From contig JADHTD010000124.1 in NCBI GenBank assembly GCA_016776525.1, positions 1-7,530 on the forward strand: 7,530 nt of DNA, written 5' to 3'. The notes under the pieces were generated by a model. It was not told the origin of the DNA and ran no database searches. It saw only the letters and a list, made by a program, of their open reading frames with translations. Positions 1 to 4,751 of the stretch are shown piece by piece. Numbering within the stretch: position 1 is the first letter of the stretch; each line of letters starts with the position of its first letter. Source of the DNA: Rhodospirillales bacterium. Its GTDB lineage: Bacteria; Pseudomonadota; Alphaproteobacteria; Rhodospirillales; JADHTD01. Position numbers and translations under genes: made by a program.

Positions 1-1
1 T

Positions 2-31
2 TCCGCTGAGAACATTTCCGTCGTCGACTAA
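2..31 (+). CDS. 3' end of an unidentified gene (partial, last 9 codons)
   Basis: Reading from base 2 gives SAENISVVD followed by TAA at 29-31. The piece is too short to identify. I call it a possible gene end because a perfect 9-bp GC-rich hairpin starts only 12 bases after the stop, the usual place for a terminator. The frame beginning at base 1 stops at once, and the frame beginning at base 3 runs on through the hairpin with an unconvincing arginine-rich product. What lies upstream of the window would decide the matter. Confidence 0.3.
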   Translation, partial: SAENISVVD

Positions 32-42
32 GCGAATGCGAC

Positions 43-73
43 TCCGCTCCCGACATGCGTTGGGAGCGGATTT
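43..73 (+). terminator. Hairpin, possible terminator of the upstream gene
   Basis: TCCGCTCCC (43-51) pairs perfectly with GGGAGCGGA (62-70) around a 10-base loop, and TTT follows at 71-73. The strong GC stem just after a probable stop codon fits a terminator. The T run is very short, so intrinsic termination may be weak. Confidence 0.4.
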
Positions 74-181
74 CAACCAAAAAGATCTGCGACAATTTTC
101 TGGCGAACCTTGGAATTGGAATACGGGCTGATTTGCTCGCCAATCATTCCTTCGCCATGAACGCAAACTACGAACAATAAA

Positions 182-199
182 TTGAACGTTACGGTTCAA
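182..199. promoter_or_regulatory. Inverted repeat TTGAAC-N6-GTTCAA, possible operator
   Basis: Perfect 6-bp arms, TTGAAC and GTTCAA, lie 6 bases apart about 105 bases upstream of the small gene starting at 305. The spacing and symmetry fit the half-sites of a dimeric regulator, but no specific regulator is recognised and a chance occurrence is possible. The 32-304 stretch otherwise holds no gene I can support. I found no well-spaced -35/-10 pair there. Confidence 0.2.
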
Positions 200-304
200 C
201 GTGCCGTTGCCGCCCTTGCTGATCCGCTTGCGGACGGTCCGGTATACGCACTCGGCTATTGTTCACTACCAAAACGCCTTCAACCGAAGCAGAGGATTGC
301 AGAA

Positions 305-628
305 ATGATTCCATCCGTAAAATCAAGGGCCGAAAGAGAATTTGCCGCGGCCCAAAAAAAGGATAAGCAGGCCCTTAAAGAAAAGGAAAAAGCGCAGCAG
401 GAGAAAGCCGATAAAATAGCGAACCTGCGAGCCCTGCGCCTGGCGAAAGAAGCAGCCGACCTGGAAGCCGCCAAGAAGAAAAGCCCCGCCAAGAAGAAAG
501 CCACCAAGACCGTTGCTGCCAAGACCGTTACTGCCAAGATCACCGCAGCCGAAAAGACACCCGCCGAGAGCAAAGGGACAACGCGTTCTCCTCAGTCTGA
601 CCCATCGCAGTTCCCCCAGGTTCACTGA
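305..628 (+). CDS. Small lysine/alanine-rich protein, histone H1-like tail
   Basis: Hypothetical protein of 107 residues. Residues 6-57 are a highly charged stretch rich in K, E, A, Q and R with no proline, predicted to be a long helix or coiled coil. Residues 57-90 are a Lys/Ala/Thr/Pro tail (KKKSPAKKKATK, then KTVAA-KTVTA-KITAA) resembling histone H1-type or AlgP-like tails that bind nucleic acid. The last 17 residues are polar and rich in Q, S and P. There is no signal peptide or membrane segment. I chose the ATG at 305 because AGAGGA (291-296) lies 8 bases before it. The frame stays open back to a TTG at 182, but that start has no comparable ribosome site and the added residues look unlike the rest. 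Short proteins beginning with a KSRAER-like motif and a helical KE-rich body are, as I recall, common in alphaproteobacteria. DNA or RNA binding is inferred from composition only. Confidence 0.65.
   Translation: MIPSVKSRAEREFAAAQKKDKQALKEKEKAQQEKADKIANLRALRLAKEAADLEAAKKKSPAKKKATKTVAAKTVTAKITAAEKTPAESKGTTRSPQSDPSQFPQVH
506..550 (+). repeat. 15-bp tandem repeat within the K/A-rich gene
   Basis: There are three consecutive 15-base units. The first two (506-520 and 521-535) differ at one base and encode KTVAA and KTVTA. The third (536-550) is diverged at DNA level but encodes the matching KITAA. This suggests that the basic tail grew by in-frame duplication. Confidence 0.6.
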
Positions 629-710
629 GCCTAATTCAGCTACGGTTGAGAGTCTGGTTGCAGCTCTTCCTGTGAAAGTTCTCCAGCACGGCAGTCTTCT
701 GAGAGGATCT

Positions 711-917
711 ATGAGTAAATCCGTATATTCATCCCTGCGACTTGAAGCGTCAGCCAAGGCCGATCCAAAGAACCGCCTATGCCTAAGGTGCCGGGCCGAT
801 TTTCACAGCGAGTGGGCAGGCGAACGAATTTGTTCCCGCTGCAAGAGCACGGTTGCGTGGCGAAACAATGGACCGCTTCCGTACAGCAGCACAAACATTT
901 CAAAAAAGAGGAAATGA
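711..917 (+). CDS. Small zinc-ribbon protein
   Basis: A 68-residue protein with four cysteines arranged C24-x2-C27-x13-C41-x2-C44 (CLRC ... CSRC), the layout of a zinc ribbon. The residues between the pairs (RADFHSEWAGERI) follow the pattern F-x-S-E/D-x2-G-x-R-I-C seen, as I recall, in short proteins of alphaproteobacteria and their phages. The tail is basic (SKKRK end). The start ATG at 711 has GAGAGGA at 701-707, with rather close spacing of 3-4 bases. No longer reading is needed. The protein is probably cytoplasmic and might contact nucleic acid or another protein, but no function is known to me. It lies 82 bases after the K/A-rich gene on the same strand, and both genes have lower GC than the operons to the right. 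Confidence 0.65.
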   Translation: MSKSVYSSLRLEASAKADPKNRLCLRCRADFHSEWAGERICSRCKSTVAWRNNGPLPYSSTNISKKRK

Positions 918-1039
918 AAAAAGCCGAGTTATGGACTCGCGGTGATTTCGTGAGAAAACAGGGCTGGTCAACCATGCCAGGTGAAAAAATATCCGACAAT
1001 GCCGATGCCAATAAATGTGCGGACATAATTGCGGGCTAA
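914..1039 (+). CDS. Doubtful 41-residue ORF overlapping the zinc-ribbon stop
   Basis: ATG at 914 overlaps the TGA of the zinc-ribbon gene (ATGA, 914-917), which would allow translational coupling. The product starts MKKAELWTRGDFVRK, ends CADIIAG, and has no recognisable domain. The only purine-rich stretch, AGAGGA at 907-912, is just one base from the ATG, too close for normal initiation. The same frame is open from 779, but that part overlaps the zinc-ribbon gene and looks like a shadow reading. It may be non-coding. Confidence 0.2.
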   Translation: MKKAELWTRGDFVRKQGWSTMPGEKISDNADANKCADIIAG

Positions 1040-1081
1040 ATAAACAAACTGACGATCAATCTGCTTACAATAAAGATATTG

Positions 1082-1095
1082 AGCCGAACGCGGCT
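1082..1095 (-). terminator. Small hairpin between convergent genes
   Basis: AGCCG (1082-1086) pairs with CGGCT (1091-1095) around a 4-base loop. Read on the reverse strand, the stem is followed by an AT-rich stretch (CAATATCTTTATTG), so it could end the hydantoinase operon, whose last stop is about 100 bases upstream. The 5-bp stem and broken T run make this weak. Confidence 0.25.
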
Positions 1096-1108
1096 AACAC
1101 CTTTTTAC

Positions 1109-1136
1109 ATCTCCGTTTTGGCTTACAAGCGGAGAT
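1109..1136. terminator. Hairpin ATCTCCG...CGGAGAT, possible bidirectional end
   Basis: ATCTCCG (1109-1115) pairs perfectly with CGGAGAT (1130-1136). Inside the loop TTG and CAA can extend the stem. It lies between the last forward ORF and the end of the reverse-strand operon, where a shared terminator would be expected. There is no T tract after the stem in either direction, so it may instead be an RNA-stabilising or processing structure. Confidence 0.3.
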
Positions 1137-1196
1137 AATACATCCACGCAATTTACGTTCGCTTGCAGCCGGAAACGGACGCATGCCGGACAGCCT

Positions 1197-2660
1197 TTAC
1201 ATCAAATCCGCACCGAAGGTGCGGCCGGGGTCCAGTTCCGCTTGTTGCCCCTGAGGCGTCAGGCGGCGGATTTCCGGCTGGCGTTCGAGGAACTCACCGC
1301 TGCCGCGCTCAACCTGTAATTCTTCGTCGGCGACGACGACCCGCCCGCGGCTGAGCACGGTGCGCGGCCAGCCTTTGACGGTGCGGCCCTCATAAGGCGT
1401 GTAATCCATATTGTCGTGCAGGATGTCGATGGACAGGGTGCGTTCCCAGTCCGGATCCCAGATAGCGATGTCGGCGTCGGCACCGACGGCGATGGTCCCC
1501 TTGCGCGGATAGAGGCCGTAAATTTTGGCCGGGTTGGTGGCGGTGAGCGCCACGAAACGGTTGATGTCGAGGCGTCCCGCGCCGATCCCTTCCGAGAACA
1601 GCAGGGGCATGCGGACCTCAACCCCCGGCACGCCGTTGGCGATCTTCTTGAAGGTCGGATTGGGCCCGGCCTTGAACTTGCCCGAGGAGTCATAACGATA
1701 CGGCGCGTGGTCCGACGAGAACACCTGGAAGGTGCCGTTGGTCAGCCCCCGCCAGATGGCCTCTTGGGCCTGTTTGTCGCGGGGCGGCGGTGAACAGCAG
1801 AACTTGGCGCCTTCCATGCCGTCCCGGTCCAAATCCCCGGCGGTCAGGAACAGGTACTGCGGACAGGTTTCGCCGTATATTTCCAGTCCCTGGTTGCGGG
1901 CTTCCAGGATGGCCTTCGCCGCCCCCGGTTCTGACACATGCACAATCAGCAATTGCGCATCGGCCAGGGTGGCCAGATCGATGGCCCGGCGCGAGGCCTC
2001 CCGCTCGGCGATGGGGGCATGGCTGACGGCATGGTATTTGGGTTCGGTGTAACCCCTGGACAGGAGCCGTTCGCTTAGCCAGGAAATAACATCATTGTTT
2101 TCCGCATGCACCATGGTCATGGCGCCTTCGGTGCGGGCCAGCGACAGGATATCCAGCATCTGGCGATCGTCGATCTTCAGGGCGTCATAGGTCATGTAGA
2201 CCTTGAACGAGGTGTAGCCGTCCTTGATCAGCCCCGGCAGTTCCTGGCCCAGCACCTGTTCCGTCGGGTCGGAAACGATCAGGTGGAAGGCATAGTCGAT
2301 GACCGCCTTCGCCCCGGCCCGCTCGTGCGCCTCCTGGACGACGGCGCGCAGGCTTTGCCCTTTGTGCTGGGCGGCGAAGGGTACGATGGTGGTGGTGCCG
2401 CCGAAGGCCGCCGAGACGCTGCCGGAATAGAAATCATCCGCCGTCATGATCTTGGTCGAGGATTCCTGTTCGATGTGGCAATGGGCATCGACGCCGCCCG
2501 GCAGCACCAGCATGCCCTTGGCGTCGATCATCTGTTCCGCCTCGCCCAAGTCACGGCCGAGGGCGGTGATCCTGCCGTCCTTGATGCCGACATCGGCCTC
2601 GAAGGTATCGCCGGCGGTGGCCACCGTGCCGCCCCGGATGATCAGGTCATACGTGCTCAT
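1197..2660 (-). CDS. hydA: Dihydropyrimidinase / D-hydantoinase family cyclic amidohydrolase
   Basis: The family hydrolyses the cyclic amide bond of dihydropyrimidines, 5-substituted hydantoins and similar rings in the cytoplasm. The 487 residues match its usual length. All ligands of the two-metal centre are visible: H60 and H62 (DAHCH), carboxylated lysine K153 (SFKVYMTY), H185 (VHAEN), H241 (IVHVSEP) and D317 (SSDHAPY). Y158, S290 (CCSPPP) and N342 (ANGVPG) sit where the family binds the substrate ring. The N-terminal beta region (residues 3-50) and the closing strand IWDPDWE...GRVVV complete the amidohydrolase fold. It is the last gene of a three-gene operon, and its ATG overlaps the stop of the lyase gene by 4 bp. 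There is no strong ribosome site of its own, so translation is probably coupled. The family is very secure. Whether the substrate is dihydrouracil, a hydantoin or another cyclic imide is not. No beta-ureidopropionase or carbamoylase gene is present in the window. Confidence 0.92.
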   Translation of the reverse strand: MSTYDLIIRGGTVATAGDTFEADVGIKDGRITALGRDLGEAEQMIDAKGMLVLPGGVDAHCHIEQESSTKIMTADDFYSGSVSAAFGGTTTIVPFAAQHKGQSLRAVVQEAHERAGAKAVIDYAFHLIVSDPTEQVLGQELPGLIKDGYTSFKVYMTYDALKIDDRQMLDILSLARTEGAMTMVHAENNDVISWLSERLLSRGYTEPKYHAVSHAPIAEREASRRAIDLATLADAQLLIVHVSEPGAAKAILEARNQGLEIYGETCPQYLFLTAGDLDRDGMEGAKFCCSPPPRDKQAQEAIWRGLTNGTFQVFSSDHAPYRYDSSGKFKAGPNPTFKKIANGVPGVEVRMPLLFSEGIGAGRLDINRFVALTATNPAKIYGLYPRKGTIAVGADADIAIWDPDWERTLSIDILHDNMDYTPYEGRTVKGWPRTVLSRGRVVVADEELQVERGSGEFLERQPEIRRLTPQGQQAELDPGRTFGADLM

Positions 2661-3589
2661 GCCGGCAGCCGCTGTTCAAGGCGCTCCATGAGGCGGCTCA
2701 GTTCTTCGTGATCGGTGGGCGTCAGCGACGGTCCCGGGGCCCGCGTGTCGGCACAACTGATAATGCCCCTCCGACGGAGGATTTCTTTTCTCACAGCCAG
2801 GCCGAAACCGGGCTGCTGTTCGTGCTTGGCCAGCGGCAGGTAGATATCGAAGACGTCTTCGGCGCCATCGATATCACCGGCCTGGAACTTCGCCACCACC
2901 TCGACCAGCATTTCCGGATAGGCAAAACCGGTCATGGCGCCGTCGGCGCCGCGGGCCAGTTCCTGCGGCAGGTAGAGGCCGCCGTTGCCGCAGAGGATGG
3001 AGACCCGGCGCACGCCGCCCTCGTCGGAGGCTTTGCGCACGGCGGACAGTTTGCTCAATCCCGGCCAGTCTTCGTGCTTGAGCATGACCAGCTGCGGAAA
3101 GCTTTCGACCAGGGTGTTGAAGCATTCGACCGAGATATGCACTTTCGTGGTCAGCGGGAAATCCTGATAGCACAGCGGCACGTCCGGGCCGAGGGCTTCG
3201 CAGACCTGGGCGAAATAGCGGTGAATGGCCTCGTTGGTATTCTGCCCGCCCGACGGCGCCACCATGACGCCGCAGGCGCCGGCCTCCATGCTGGCCTGGG
3301 CCAGCCGCGCCAGGTTGCCGAGGCCCGCGTTGGAAACCCCGACCACCACCGGTATGCGGCCGCCGACCCGGTCCATCATGTGGGTGAGAAATTTCTCCGA
3401 TTCGTCCGGCGCCAGCTTATTGGCTTCCCCCATCATGCCGAGGATGGTCATGCCGGTGACGCCCTTTTCGATATAGAATTCGACCAACCGCTCGGCGCTG
3501 TCGAAATCAATGTCGCCGGTTTCGGTAAACGGCGTCGCCGAGATGATATAGACGCCTTTGGTCTGTTCACTCAGTTTTGGGGCAGGCAT
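2657..3589 (-). CDS. DapA/NAL-superfamily lyase (dihydrodipicolinate synthase family), not true DapA
   Basis: A 310-residue class I aldolase-type TIM barrel. Members form a Schiff base between an active-site lysine and a 2-oxo acid, often pyruvate. K171 (VMLKHED) is the expected Schiff-base lysine and Y141 (PLCYQDFP) the conserved tyrosine. The superfamily motif GxxGE is present as GMMGE (51-55). True DapA has two threonines in that motif (GTTGE) for the proton relay, and an arginine a few residues after the tyrosine that binds aspartate semialdehyde. Here the threonines are M52-M53 and the arginine is absent (QDFPLTTK). Lysine biosynthesis is therefore unlikely, and a catabolic aldolase, lyase or decarboxylating dehydratase is more likely. 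The ATG at 3589 has AAGGA (3602-3598) 8 bases upstream. The gene is second in the operon, 64 bp after the dehydrogenase, and overlaps the hydantoinase start by 4 bp. The substrate is unknown. Confidence 0.85.
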   Translation of the reverse strand: MPAPKLSEQTKGVYIISATPFTETGDIDFDSAERLVEFYIEKGVTGMTILGMMGEANKLAPDESEKFLTHMMDRVGGRIPVVVGVSNAGLGNLARLAQASMEAGACGVMVAPSGGQNTNEAIHRYFAQVCEALGPDVPLCYQDFPLTTKVHISVECFNTLVESFPQLVMLKHEDWPGLSKLSAVRKASDEGGVRRVSILCGNGGLYLPQELARGADGAMTGFAYPEMLVEVVAKFQAGDIDGAEDVFDIYLPLAKHEQQPGFGLAVRKEILRRRGIISCADTRAPGPSLTPTDHEELSRLMERLEQRLPA

Positions 3590-3653
3590 TGTTTTATTCC
3601 TTGGTTGTTCCTTAACCGATCTTACAAATATTCATGACCTTGAACAGGCTCCG

Positions 3654-4451
3654 TCAAAACAGCGACCGCACCATGCCGCCGTCGGCCCTGGGCGCTGAAC
3701 CGTTGATAGCCGAAGCCCGGGGCGAACAGAGGAACACCACCAGGTTGGCGATTTCTTCCGGTTCGGCGAAACGTTGCAGCAACGACGTGCGTCCCTCGCC
3801 GTCGCCGAAATAATCCTTGGCCATCTGTTCAGGCGTGGTGCCGTCGATATCCGCCATCTGCTGCATGAAGGCGGCGACGCCGTCGGTCCAGGTCGGGGCC
3901 GCCTGTACCGTGTTGACGGTGACGCCGGTGCCCTGGGTCAGTTCAGCCAGGCTGCGGGCAATGGAAACCACCGCCGTTTTGGTCATGGCGTAATGGGCCA
4001 TGGCCGGATTGGGTTTGGAGCTTTGGTCCGAGCCGAGAAAGACGACCCGCCCCCAGTCGCGGTCCAGCATGGCCTGCATGAAAGCCCGGGCCAGACGCAC
4101 GCCGCTCATGACGTTAAGCTCGAACATATCCTGCCAGTCGGCATCGGTGATCTCGAAAAAGGGGTTAACCTCGAAGAACCCGGCATTGTTGACCAGGATA
4201 TCGACAGGACCGCCGGACGCAGCCTCTTCTATCAAATGCGCCGCGCCTTCCGGGGTCGACAGGTCGGCTGCAACGCCGATGACGTCGCCTAAACCGGTCA
4301 GTTCATCGACGGCCTGCTGAAGACGCTCTGCGTCACGGCCGTTGATGACCACCGATGCCCCCTCGCCCAGCAATCCCTTGGCGATGGCCCGGCCGATGCC
4401 CAGTGTGGAGCCGCTGACCAGGGCCCGTTTGCCGGTGAGTTGCAGATCCAT
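3654..4451 (-). CDS. Classical short-chain dehydrogenase/reductase (SDR)
   Basis: NAD(P)-dependent oxidoreductase of 265 residues, normal for classical SDRs. The Rossmann nucleotide motif is SGSTLGIG (13-20), a variant of TGxxxGIG. AADLS (61-65) is the adenine-binding acidic region and NNAG is at 88-91. The catalytic tetrad is N113, S141, Y154 and K158, with the standard YxxxK spacing and 13 residues between Ser and Tyr. NGR at 37-39 after the second strand leaves cofactor choice open; the arginine may favour NADP. The loop after strand 6, usually containing PG, reads QAAPTWTDGV. The C-terminus has the GG-containing end seen in family members (RADGGMVRS). The ATG at 4451 is preceded by AAGGGGG (4463-4457) at 5 bases. 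As first gene of the reverse operon, it probably oxidises or reduces an alcohol/carbonyl intermediate of the pathway it shares with the lyase and the hydantoinase. Confidence 0.9.
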   Translation of the reverse strand: MDLQLTGKRALVSGSTLGIGRAIAKGLLGEGASVVINGRDAERLQQAVDELTGLGDVIGVAADLSTPEGAAHLIEEAASGGPVDILVNNAGFFEVNPFFEITDADWQDMFELNVMSGVRLARAFMQAMLDRDWGRVVFLGSDQSSKPNPAMAHYAMTKTAVVSIARSLAELTQGTGVTVNTVQAAPTWTDGVAAFMQQMADIDGTTPEQMAKDYFGDGEGRTSLLQRFAEPEEIANLVVFLCSPRASAINGSAPRADGGMVRSLF

Positions 4452-4555
4452 CGTTACCCCCTTACCAGATCGAAATCCGCCGTATCGTCAAAACTAGCCG
4501 TTCGGCTTTGCCGGGATTATCCGATCTTAACGGGGATATCGCCAGCCCTACGATC

Positions 4556-4583
4556 AAAACCGCTTCTTCGGGTTTTTCAAACC
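4556..4583. other. Two overlapping, mutually exclusive hairpins
   Basis: AAAACC (4556-4561) can pair with GGTTTT (4571-4576). The same GGTTT (4571-4575) can instead pair with AAACC (4579-4583) around a 3-base loop. The arrangement lies about 105-130 bases upstream of the dehydrogenase start, inside its possible leader. The stems are short and a regulatory role is only a possibility. Confidence 0.2.
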
Positions 4584-4676
4584 TTAAAACAGGTGCACGC
4601 AAGAACATAAAATTTTATTAAATTAAATAATATTATTAATAATAAAATATAGATAATTTGTTACTTAATAATACTT

Positions 4677-4706
4677 TTGATCATTTCATCATTTAAGTGC
4701 AATAAT
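4677..4706 (+). promoter_or_regulatory. Candidate sigma70-type promoter for the RTX operon
   Basis: TTGATC (4677-4682, 4 of 6 match to TTGACA) and AATAAT (4701-4706, 5 of 6 match to TATAAT) are 18 bases apart. TG at 4698-4699 gives an extended -10. The AT-only block immediately upstream could act as an UP element. Transcription would start near 4713, leaving a leader of about 40 bases before the ATG at 4752. Confidence 0.45.
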
Positions 4707-4751
4707 ATTGTATGTTCGTTTCAGGTTAAAGTAACTAGAGGCTCACATACC

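Larger units (their letters stand above)
4452..4751. promoter_or_regulatory. Divergent intergenic region with an AT-only block
   Basis: This 300-bp stretch separates the reverse catabolic operon from the forward RTX operon and must hold both promoters. Bases 4607-4651 contain no G or C at all, and 4611-4680 only five, against a GC-rich background. Within it are two AT palindromes, TATTATTAATAATA (4631-4644) and AATAATATTATT (4626-4637). Such DNA is typically curved or easily melted and attracts nucleoid proteins or acts as an UP element. For the reverse operon I see only a weak candidate -10, GATAAT at 4521-4516, with a poor -35. No gene is visible here. Confidence 0.6.

Noticed and set aside
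182..304. A longer K/A-rich protein starting at TTG 182
   Set aside because: There is no ribosome site before the TTG, which lies inside the inverted repeat. ATG 305 has a well-spaced AGAGGA.
323..757. A reverse-strand open frame across the K/A-rich gene
   Set aside because: It is leucine/phenylalanine/glycine-rich as expected from the complement of lysine/alanine codons, and has no supporting start signal or domain.
1..1196. Search for tRNA, rRNA or integration-site remnants in the low-GC left part
   Set aside because: No cloverleaf, conserved T-loop sequence, integrase or duplicated attachment site could be recognised by eye.
2708..3637. A 309-codon open frame on the forward strand opposite the DapA-like gene
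   Set aside because: It is antisense to a gene with intact catalytic motifs. It is histidine/glycine-rich, has no domain, and is typical of GC-rich shadow frames.
4677..4751. An N-terminal extension of the RTX protein from TTG 4677
   Set aside because: It would translate the probable promoter. The added residues (cysteine- and hydrophobic-rich) do not fit the acidic N-terminus, and ATG 4752 has a ribosome site.
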